This document shows, in pieces, positions 23,346 through 29,341 of a DNA stretch of 31,612 nucleotides. The notes beneath the pieces were generated by a model. It was not told where the DNA came from and ran no database searches. It was given only the letters and a program-made list of their open reading frames with translations. Position 1 is the stretch's first letter. Every line of letters begins with the position of its first letter. Made by a program: the position numbers and the translations under genes. The stretch covers positions 1-31,612 of the forward strand of contig DATGGU010000060.1 of NCBI GenBank assembly GCA_035308365.1. The letters run 5' to 3'. The DNA is from PALSA-505 sp035308365. GTDB taxonomy: Bacteria; Actinomycetota; Actinomycetes; Streptosporangiales; Streptosporangiaceae.

Positions 23346-24008
23346 TCAGCGCTGGCCGTATTCGGTCGTGTAGCGCTGGTGCAACGCGTCGATCTGGTCC
23401 TGGCTGAGTGGCTGCGGGTCACCGTAGGCCCGGGCGAGGTGCACGGTCCGCGCCGCGTCCTCGCACATCACCGCGGCCTGAACGGCCGCACGCGGGGTGG
23501 GCCCGGTCGCGAACACGCCGTGGCTGCGCATCAGCACGGCGGGGGAGCGGTGCCCGGTCAAGGTGGCGACGACCCCCTTGCCGATCTCGTCGCCGCCGAT
23601 CAGGGCGAACGGCCCGACGGGTATCTCGCCGCCGAACTCGTCGGCGATCGCGGTCAGCACGCACGGGATCGGCTCGCCGCGGGCAGCCCAGGCGGTTGCG
23701 TAGCTGGAGTGCGTGTGCACCACCCCGCCGACCTCGGGCATGTGCCGGTAGATGTAGGCGTGCGCGGCGGTGTCACTGGACGGGCTGAGCGACCCGCTCA
23801 CCCGCTTTCCGGTCAGGTCGCACACGACCATCGACTCGGGGGTTAGCTCGTCGTAGGACACGCCGCTCGGCTTGATCACGATCAGCTCGGCCCCGGGCAC
23901 CCGTGCCGACAGGTTCCCGGAGGTCCACGCGACCAGCCCGTTGCGCGGCAGCTCCGCATGCAGCTCGCACACGTCCCGCCGTATCTGGTCCACCAGCTCG
24001 CCGCTCAC
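23346..24008 (-). CDS. araD: L-ribulose-5-phosphate 4-epimerase
   Basis: A 220-residue class II aldolase-fold enzyme that interconverts L-ribulose 5-phosphate and D-xylulose 5-phosphate. Zinc ligands and active-site residues are visible: H98 and H100 in VVHTHSSYAT, H163 in RSHGVF, and D79 in SPSSDTAAH; substrate-phosphate motifs TSGNLSAR and KPSGV are intact. Slightly shorter than E. coli AraD (231). The GTG start has a strong GGGAGG five to six bases upstream and overlaps the stop codon of the preceding repeat ORF (GTGA, 24,005-24,008). Confidence 0.93.
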   Translation of the reverse strand: MSGELVDQIRRDVCELHAELPRNGLVAWTSGNLSARVPGAELIVIKPSGVSYDELTPESMVVCDLTGKRVSGSLSPSSDTAAHAYIYRHMPEVGGVVHTHSSYATAWAARGEPIPCVLTAIADEFGGEIPVGPFALIGGDEIGKGVVATLTGHRSPAVLMRSHGVFATGPTPRAAVQAAVMCEDAARTVHLARAYGDPQPLSQDQIDALHQRYTTEYGQR

Positions 24009-24397
24009 CGGTCCCTCCCGGCCCGGTCGGCGCGTGCTCCGGTCCCGGCCAAGGGTGCCGATCCGGGCTTCGGCCTGCTTTGGAGCGCGCTGAGGGAGGG
24101 GTGTCTAAGTGCCATTGACACTCCCAGCGGGGTGTCGATGTGCCATCGACCGCCTTCGGAGGGGCCCGCGCTGGTGGTGGGCGCCACGGTGAGGGTGGTC
24201 GATCCGGGGTTCGACCGCCACCTGAGGGTGTCGATCCGGGTTTCGTCCGCCTTGGTGGGGAATGGGGCGGGTGGTTCGGCTGGGCTGGCGGCCAGGGTGG
24301 TCGATCCGGGGGTCGACCGCCACCGGAGGGTGTCGATCCGGGTTTCGTCCGCCTTGGCGTGGGCGTGGGCGCGGGCGATGTCGGTCGGGGAACTCAT
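24005..24397 (-). CDS. Repeat-derived ORF between araB and araD
   Basis: A 130-residue open frame whose ATG overlaps the araB stop (ATGA, 24,394-24,397) and whose TGA overlaps the araD start (GTGA). The product has no known domain. It contains two near-identical 21-residue units (KADETRIDTLRWRS-T/N-PGSTTL at about 15-35 and 49-69, 34-residue period) and a diverged third part with RWHIDTPLG. It is Pro/Thr/Arg-rich and looks unstructured. The DNA beneath is a set of palindromic repeats, so either a repeat element expanded in frame and created a protein, or the frame is fortuitous and only translational coupling was kept. No arabinose gene is normally found at this place. Confidence 0.5.
   Translation of the reverse strand: MSSPTDIARAHAHAKADETRIDTLRWRSTPGSTTLAASPAEPPAPFPTKADETRIDTLRWRSNPGSTTLTVAPTTSAGPSEGGRWHIDTPLGVSMALRHPSLSALQSRPKPGSAPLAGTGARADRAGRDR
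24101..24357. repeat. Palindromic and tandem repeats between araB and araD
   Basis: A 64-bp unit occurs at 24,192-24,255 and 24,294-24,357 (102-bp period, few mismatches). Each contains an inverted repeat GGTCGA...TCGACC. To the left lie related hairpins: GTCGAT-GTGCC-ATCGAC (24,134-24,150) and a decayed version GTGTC...GACAC (24,101-24,121) with the same GTGCC loop. The units appear to derive from one mobile or expanding palindromic element. Confidence 0.8.
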
Positions 24398-26313
24398 GAG
24401 CGTGTGCCTTTCTGCGGCTCGCTGGACAGGACGCGGTCACGCAGGCCGCGCAGGCGGTGCATGACCTCGTTGCCGCCCCGGCCGAAGTAGTCGTGCAGCC
24501 TGACGTACTCCGCGTAGAGCTCGTCGTAGACGTTCGCGCTGGCCGGGTCGGGCCGGAAGACATCGCGGCGCACGCTGCCCATGGCCGTCGAGGCCGCCGG
24601 GACATCCGGATAGGCGCCGGCCGCCACCGCGGCGTGGATGGCCGAGCCGAGCGCCGGGCCCTGGTCGGTGCCGATCACGCTCAGGCTGCGCCGGGTCACG
24701 TCGGCGTAGACCTGCATGAACAGGTGGTTCTTGAGCAGGCCACCGGCCATGATCAGTTCGTCCACCGGCACCCCGGACGAGGTGAAGGCATCGATAATCA
24801 CCCGGGTGCCGAACGCGGTCGCCTCGATCAGTGCCCGGTAGATCTCCGGCGCGGTGCTGGCCAGCGTCAGGCCCACGATCGCGCCGGACAGGTGGTGATC
24901 GACCAGGACCGACCGGTTGCCGTTGTGCCAGTCCAGAGCGATCAGCCCGGAGGCGCCGGCCGGGTGCCAGGCCGCCTCCTGGGCCAGCACGTCGTGCACG
25001 GACTCGCCGCGCCTGGCCGCCTCGTCGAAGTAGCCGCCGGGCACGCAGTGGCTGGTGAACGCGGCGAAGATGTCACCCACGCCGCTCTGCCCGGCCTCGT
25101 AACCCCACAGCCCGGCCACGATCCCGCCGTCCACCACACCGCACATGCCGGGCACCTCGGCCAGCGCGGCGGAGTTCATCACGTGGCAGGTCGATGTGCC
25201 GGTGATGGCGACCATCTGCCCGGGCCCGATGCCGCCGGCCGCCGGGGCGGTGACGTGCGCGTCCACGTTGCCGGTGGCGACCGCGATGCCCTCCGGCAGC
25301 CCGGTCAGGCGGGCGGCGCCGGCGGTCAGCCTCCCGGCCCGGCCGCCAAGGGGTGAGATGGGGTGCTCCAGCAGGTCGACGGCAAAAGTTTCAAAGCGTG
25401 GGTCGAGGGCGGCCAGGAACTCCGGAGATGGGTACCTGCCGTCCTGCCGGATGCCCTTGTACCCTGCCGTGCAGGCATTTCTGGTCTCGGTGCCGGTGAG
25501 CTGCCAGATGATCCAGTCGGCAGCCTCGATCCAGCGCTCGGTCCGCTGGTAGACGTGCGGCGCCTCGTCCAGAAGCTGGAGCGCCTTGGCGAACTGCCAC
25601 TCAGCGGAAATCTTCCCGCCGTACCGGGCGAGCCACGGCTCGCCGCGCTCGCGGGCCAGCTCGTTGATCAGGTCCGCGTGCGACTGGGCCGCGTGGTGCT
25701 TCCAGAGCTTGACGTAGGCGTGCTTCTCGCCAGTAAGCTCACCGAGCTGGCACAACGGGGTGCCGTCCCGCAGCACCGGCAGCACGGTGCTGGCGGTGAA
25801 GTCGGTGGCGATGCCGATGACCTGCTCGGGTTCGATCCCGGCGTCCCTGATGGCGGCCGGGACCGTGGCGGCCAGCGCGTCGCGGTAGTCCTGCGGATCC
25901 TGCAGCGCCCAGTCCGGCGGCAGCGCTTCGCCGGTGGCCGCCAGTTCGGAGTCCATGACCTGGTGGGCGTACTCGTGGATCGCGGTACCTGCCGGTGTGC
26001 CGTCGCAGACCCGGACGACCAGCGCACGGGCCGACAGCGTGCCGAAGTCCACCCCGACCACGTATCTGTCGCCCGCCCTGGCCGGATGGCTGCCGCCCGC
26101 CCTGGCCGGATGGCGTTCGTCCGCCCGGTCCGGATGGCTGTCGCCCGCCCTGGCCGGATGGCTGCCGTCCGCGCTGGCCGGATGGCTGCCGCCCGCCCCG
26201 GCCGCGTGGCGTTCGTCCGCCCCGGCCGCGTGGCGTTCGTCCGCCCGGTCCGGATGGCTGCCGTCCACCCCGGCCGCGTGGCTGTCCGGATTGTTAGCGC
26301 TAACACCCGACAT
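24394..26313 (-). CDS. araB: Ribulokinase with a repetitive N-terminal extension
   Basis: A 639-residue FGGY-family sugar kinase that phosphorylates L-ribulose with ATP. The kinase begins at about residue 84 (YVVGVDFGTLSARALVV, phosphate-1 motif) and continues with AraB landmarks (DWALQDPQDY, ISAEWQFAKALQ, GNVDAHVTAPAAGGIGPG, GTSTCHVM, GGLLKN). The usual enzyme is about 550-570 residues; the extra 83 are an in-frame 24-bp minisatellite encoding nine 8-residue units such as GSHPARAG and ERHAAGAD. ATG 26,313 has AAGGAG eleven bases upstream. A LacI-type operator overlaps codons 3-8. A GTG at codon 16 or at codon 86 are alternative starts; with the latter the enzyme would have a normal N-terminus. 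Its stop overlaps the next ORF. Confidence 0.92.
   Translation of the reverse strand: MSGVSANNPDSHAAGVDGSHPDRADERHAAGADERHAAGAGGSHPASADGSHPARAGDSHPDRADERHPARAGGSHPARAGDRYVVGVDFGTLSARALVVRVCDGTPAGTAIHEYAHQVMDSELAATGEALPPDWALQDPQDYRDALAATVPAAIRDAGIEPEQVIGIATDFTASTVLPVLRDGTPLCQLGELTGEKHAYVKLWKHHAAQSHADLINELARERGEPWLARYGGKISAEWQFAKALQLLDEAPHVYQRTERWIEAADWIIWQLTGTETRNACTAGYKGIRQDGRYPSPEFLAALDPRFETFAVDLLEHPISPLGGRAGRLTAGAARLTGLPEGIAVATGNVDAHVTAPAAGGIGPGQMVAITGTSTCHVMNSAALAEVPGMCGVVDGGIVAGLWGYEAGQSGVGDIFAAFTSHCVPGGYFDEAARRGESVHDVLAQEAAWHPAGASGLIALDWHNGNRSVLVDHHLSGAIVGLTLASTAPEIYRALIEATAFGTRVIIDAFTSSGVPVDELIMAGGLLKNHLFMQVYADVTRRSLSVIGTDQGPALGSAIHAAVAAGAYPDVPAASTAMGSVRRDVFRPDPASANVYDELYAEYVRLHDYFGRGGNEVMHRLRGLRDRVLSSEPQKGTRS
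26071..26286. repeat. 24-bp minisatellite (nine units) in the araB 5' region
   Basis: Nine consecutive 24-bp units fill 26,071-26,286 exactly; a typical unit is GCCCGCCCTGGCCGGATGGC plus TGCC. Differences between units are mostly at a few positions and never shift the frame. The array begins three codons before the kinase domain and ends five bases from the LacI-type operator. Confidence 0.92.
26292..26305. promoter_or_regulatory. LacI-family operator at the araB start
   Basis: TGTTAGCGCTAACA is a perfect 14-bp palindrome with the central CG typical of LacI/GalR operators. It lies inside codons 3-8 of araB, directly downstream of the likely transcription and translation start, where bound repressor would block transcription. 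The regulator gene is immediately upstream. Confidence 0.85.
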
Positions 26314-26361
26314 TTGCCGATCTGCTCCTTCCGTGCTCTCCGGTTCCAGCCTGGCCAGCGG

Positions 26362-27402
26362 TCAGGTGCGCGGCCTGGCCGCGCTGGATCTCACCACGAG
26401 CTCGGGGGCTACCGGAACCCAGGGCCCGGCCGTGTCGCTCTCCGAGCCCGCGATCCGGCTCAGCAGCCTATCCAGCGCGCGCCGGCCCAGCTCGCCGAAG
26501 TCCTGGCGGACCGTGGTCAGTGGCGGCAGGAAGTAGGCGGACTCGGGCATGTCGTCGAAGCCGACCACACTGATGTCCTCGGGCACCCGGCGGCCCTGTT
26601 CGGACAGTGCCCGCAGCAGGCCGAGCGCCATCTGGTCATTGCCGCAGAACACGGCGGTGACTCCCGGCGTCTGGGCGAGCTGGTGGCCGATCTGGTAGCC
26701 CGATGCCGACGACCAGTCACCGGCCAGCATCTCCGGCTGCGGCGCCTTGGCCATCCGCAGCGCCTGCCGCCAGCCGTCGATCCGCTCCTTGGCGTCCAGG
26801 AAGGACCGTGGGCCGGCCAGGTGATGGACGGTCCGGTGGCCGAGGTCGAGCAGGTAGCGGGTGGCCAGCGCGGCACCGGCCGCGTTGTCGATCGCAACCG
26901 AGGCCAGCGAGGCATGCGTGCCGCAGCCGACCGCGACCAGCGGCAGGTTCGCGGGCACGTGACGCAGCGCCGTCACCGCCGTGGTGTGTGGCGCGATCAC
27001 GATGATCCCCTCGACGGCCTGGCCGAGCAGCCGGTCCACCGCGCTGAGCACCGAGCGCCGGTCGAACGCGGGCACGCTGGCGATTGTTACGAAATACGAA
27101 CCGCTGGCGGCCCGCTCGATGCCGTACAGCATCGATGCCGGGCCATACAGCGTGGTGTCGAAGCTGACTACCCCGAGCGTGCGGGTACGCCGGGTGACCA
27201 GGGTGCGGGCCGCCGCGTTCGGCCGGTAGTCGAGCTGCCGGATGACGGCGAGCACCCGGTCCCTGGTCTGCGGCCGCACGTTCGGGTGATCGTTGAGCAC
27301 GCGCGAAACCGTCTGATGTGAGACGCCCGCCAGCTTGGCGACGTCGGCCATGACCGGCGGCCGGCCCGCTGGCGTACTGGTGGCCCTGGGCGTGCTTGTC
27401 AC
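26362..27402 (-). CDS. LacI-family transcriptional regulator of the arabinose cluster
   Basis: A 346-residue LacI/GalR repressor. The N-terminal HTH and hinge helix are clear (MADVAKLAGVSHQTVSRVLN from residue 18, then LDYRPNAAARTL), followed by a periplasmic-binding-protein-like sensor domain (TLGVVSF, IDNAAGAALATRYLLDLGH, VFCGNDQMALGLLRAL, ISVVGFDDMP). From its place directly upstream of araB and two matching operators it probably represses the arabinose genes and itself, with L-arabinose or a derivative as inducer. The start is taken as GTG 27,402, but the SD-like G-run is too close; ATG 27,351 is a possible alternative. It ends 48 bp before araB. Confidence 0.9.
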   Translation of the reverse strand: MTSTPRATSTPAGRPPVMADVAKLAGVSHQTVSRVLNDHPNVRPQTRDRVLAVIRQLDYRPNAAARTLVTRRTRTLGVVSFDTTLYGPASMLYGIERAASGSYFVTIASVPAFDRRSVLSAVDRLLGQAVEGIIVIAPHTTAVTALRHVPANLPLVAVGCGTHASLASVAIDNAAGAALATRYLLDLGHRTVHHLAGPRSFLDAKERIDGWRQALRMAKAPQPEMLAGDWSSASGYQIGHQLAQTPGVTAVFCGNDQMALGLLRALSEQGRRVPEDISVVGFDDMPESAYFLPPLTTVRQDFGELGRRALDRLLSRIAGSESDTAGPWVPVAPELVVRSSAARPRT

Positions 27403-27509
27403 CCCCCGGGTTAGCGGCTGAGTGCAGTGGGCGGTGGACCGTGAGGCTCACCCGGACCCGAAGCCTGGGCAACCCGAGGCTGCGCAGCAGGAATCCGGAT
27501 GGGTCTCAT

Positions 27510-27523
27510 TGTTATCGTTAACA
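27510..27523. promoter_or_regulatory. LacI-family operator upstream of the regulator gene
   Basis: TGTTATCGTTAACA matches the araB operator in 12 of 14 positions and keeps the central CG and near-palindromic form. It lies about 107 bp upstream of the regulator's start, consistent with autoregulation. Confidence 0.75.
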
Positions 27524-27715
27524 TCTTAGCTGATCTGCGTAATCGGCTTACTCGGCCGATGAAGCTGTGCCCTGGCCAAAGTCTCAGTTTCCTCAAGAAA
27601 CCCGCTCCGGTTGCCACAGTTCCGGGGCGCACCCTGCCGCATTCACGCTGCGGCTCTTCAAGAAACCCACCTGGTTGCCGCTGTGGCACCGGCACTCGGG
27701 CAGGCAAAATCCGTC

Positions 27716-27848
27716 TGTCTTTGCTGGCCGGGCTGAAGGGCCTTCGCTGGGCAGCCGGGCGGGCCTGATCGCCTGTCTTTGCTGGCCGGGCTGAAGGGCC
27801 TTCGCTGGGCAGCCGGGCGGGCCCGATCGCCTGCCTTCGCTGGCCGGT
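27716..27848. repeat. 58-bp tandem repeat, about 2.3 copies
   Basis: The unit beginning TGTCTTTGCTGGCCGGGCTG starts at 27,716 and 27,774 with near-perfect identity, and a partial third copy starts at 27,832 and runs 17 bp. It lies in the gap between the HTH gene and the LacI-type regulator; no open frame with a start signal uses it. Confidence 0.9.
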
Positions 27849-27881
27849 CATGACGAACCCTCACTACGCGACCCGCCCGGG

Positions 27882-28106
27882 TTACTGCCTGACGCTCTTG
27901 CCTCGGGTGGCTCCGCCTCTTCGCCGGAACTCGACGCCAGCCTCCTCAAGTAGCCGCCTCACCCTGCCGATGCTGTAGCCGGTCTCGCCGCAGATGTCCC
28001 TGATGCTCTTGCCGCTGTTGTAGCGGCGGAGCAACTCGGCTGCGACGTCGGAGCGCTCTTGGTCCCGTAGGCGCTTGCCCCGGGGGAGACGCGGCACCTT
28101 GGTCAT
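27882..28106 (-). CDS. Small helix-turn-helix protein
   Basis: A 74-residue basic protein of a common actinobacterial type: a short basic lead, a helix-turn-helix at about 33-56 (SIRDICGETGYSIGRVRRLLEEAG) and the characteristic RRRGGATRG tail. A DNA-binding regulatory role is expected; target unknown. ATG 28,106 is chosen because family similarity starts there; GGAGAGG lies 12 bases upstream, and the frame could also start at 28,163. The gene overlaps the 3' part of the MT-A70 methyltransferase frame by 161 bp in a different frame. Confidence 0.8.
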   Translation of the reverse strand: MTKVPRLPRGKRLRDQERSDVAAELLRRYNSGKSIRDICGETGYSIGRVRRLLEEAGVEFRRRGGATRGKSVRQ

Positions 28107-28863
28107 CGTTGAATCTTGCCTCTCCAGCCTCTGCTGACGCCAGTAGTCCCATACGCCGGCCATATGCCGGAAACTGCCTGCCGCGCGGGGTCACCTCGGC
28201 CGCTGCCTCATCGCCCCACGCTGACCAGCCCATACGCGGGTAACGGGCAAACAGTTCGAGGTAAGGAGCGGGGCTGCAAGCCTCGATGATGTCATATGTT
28301 TCGTCCGGTTTGCGGGAATGCTCACGTTTGCGGGTCTCGATCATATTGACCTGACGCCGGCCGGGCGGCAATGTACGCATCGACCCGCGCACGCCGAACA
28401 GGATGAGTTCGGTCACATTGCGGAAATAGAAGCCCACCCCCCGGCCGTCCGGGCCGCCGTCCTTGCGCCGCTTCGCCCAGACGAGATTGGACACGTAGCG
28501 GTACCCCCAGGCCTCCATGACCTGCAACCCCTCGGGGAGCAGGGCGTTCGGCACCCACAGGTAGAGGTGGGAGTTCGGGGCGGCCACCTCGGCCACGGGC
28601 AGCGCGCAGATGCCGTCCTGGGTCATCGTGTCGTAGCGGTCAAGGCGCCGGTGCTCGGGCGCGACCTTGCCCGTCCGGTTGGTGAACCGCCACGGCGGGT
28701 CGGCGAGGATGGTCGCCCAGCCGCCGGGTATCTGCGGCAGTTCCGGGACCGGGACGCCGGGGCGTTCCGCACTGTCCGCGCGCAGCGGTTCCGCGGCACC
28801 CCGGCCCCGGCCCGGCGTTGAGCCGACGGCCACCGAACCTCCCGATCGAAATCTGACCGGCAT
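27946..28863 (-). CDS. MT-A70 family adenine methyltransferase, with an odd C-terminal extension
   Basis: A 305-residue member of the MT-A70 (METTL3/IME4-like) family, N6-adenine methyltransferases acting on DNA or RNA. The catalytic DPPW is at 55-58 (ILADPPWRF), followed by HLYLWVPNALL, RYVSNLVWAKRR, VTELILFGVRG, REHSRKPDETYDIIE and a final GWSAWGDE. Family proteins end near that last motif; here about 85 further residues follow, the last 50 being the HTH gene read in another frame, which suggests a lost stop or frameshift. The ATG at 28,863 lacks an SD; GTG at 28,833 has GGGAGG four bases upstream and may be the real start. No restriction enzyme is adjacent, so it looks like a solitary methyltransferase. 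Confidence 0.85.
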   Translation of the reverse strand: MPVRFRSGGSVAVGSTPGRGRGAAEPLRADSAERPGVPVPELPQIPGGWATILADPPWRFTNRTGKVAPEHRRLDRYDTMTQDGICALPVAEVAAPNSHLYLWVPNALLPEGLQVMEAWGYRYVSNLVWAKRRKDGGPDGRGVGFYFRNVTELILFGVRGSMRTLPPGRRQVNMIETRKREHSRKPDETYDIIEACSPAPYLELFARYPRMGWSAWGDEAAAEVTPRGRQFPAYGRRMGLLASAEAGEARFNDDQGAASPPGQAPTGPRALRRRSRVAPPLQQRQEHQGHLRRDRLQHRQGEAAT

Positions 28864-28923
28864 GGTAGCGAATACCAGGCCGCGCCTGGCAGGCCCAGAG
28901 TCCGATTCTCAGCCGATTGTCAG

Positions 28924-28956
28924 GTGGCGGAGAACTCCAGCAAGGCTGGAGGCCAC
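28924..28956 (-). terminator. Hairpin after the CHAT-associated gene
   Basis: CTCCAG-CAAGG-CTGGAG (28,935-28,951) inside an outer GTGG/CCAC pairing (28,924-28,927 and 28,953-28,956) follows the stop of the small CHAT-associated gene. No T-tract follows. Confidence 0.45.
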
Positions 28957-28960
28957 GGTC

Positions 28961-29341
28961 TCATCGGTCCGCCGCCTCCTCGGCGAGATCCTTGAGATCG
29001 TCCGCGGTGAGGTCCTCCACCTTCACTTTTTTACGGCGCAGCCAGACCCACAGGTTCGGCAGCCCGGCGTCCCTGGCGAGCTGTTTGACGTCGTTCACCA
29101 GCTTGTCCAGCGACTGCACGACCCCGTCGGCCTGCTTGATGACGACGGTCACGCTCAGCAGCACGGCCACGGCGGTCACCGGGTCGCGCACTGGGTCCGC
29201 GACCCGCGCCTCGGCCTCGTCCACGCCGGGCAGCGCGGACACCGTCTCCCCGACCGCCGCCGCCGAACTCTCCAGATCGGCGGCGCCTTCTCCGGGCTCG
29301 AGGTGAAAGTCCAGTTCGAGGGTCTGGACGTGATCAGTCAT
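28961..29341 (-). CDS. Small protein coupled to the CHAT protease
   Basis: A 126-residue protein whose ATG overlaps the end of the CHAT gene by eight bases, with GGAGGGG just upstream, so the two are surely co-translated. The N-terminal 50 residues are acidic; residues about 54-68 (PVTAVAVLLSVTVVI) are hydrophobic and may form one membrane or buried helix; an amphipathic stretch and a charged C-terminus (KKVKVEDLTADDLKDLAEEAADR) follow. No family is recognised. From position it may be a substrate, inhibitor or anchor of the CHAT protease; this is inference only. Confidence 0.8.
   Translation of the reverse strand: MTDHVQTLELDFHLEPGEGAADLESSAAAVGETVSALPGVDEAEARVADPVRDPVTAVAVLLSVTVVIKQADGVVQSLDKLVNDVKQLARDAGLPNLWVWLRRKKVKVEDLTADDLKDLAEEAADR

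Larger units (their letters stand above)
27403..27881. other. Regulatory and repeat-filled gap upstream of the LacI-type gene
   Basis: No gene is supported. The segment carries the second LacI-type operator (27,510-27,523) with A/T-rich sequence around it that should include the regulator's promoter, then two imperfect copies of an AAGAAACCC-headed stretch (starting near 27,595 and 27,659), and the 58-bp tandem repeat at 27,716-27,848. Confidence 0.7.

Noticed and set aside
24101..24357. CRISPR array in the repeats between araB and araD.
   Set aside because: Only two long units, with similar rather than unique sequence between them, and no cas genes in the window.
25363..27321. A 652-codon plus-strand frame opposite araB and the LacI-type regulator.
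   Set aside because: It spans two genes and their operator on the other strand and contains the minisatellite in a meaningless frame (repeated GRMAAARP-type units).
27403..27600. Arabinose riboswitch or other metabolite-sensing RNA upstream of the regulator.
   Set aside because: No known riboswitch pattern was recognised; the operator pair explains regulation.
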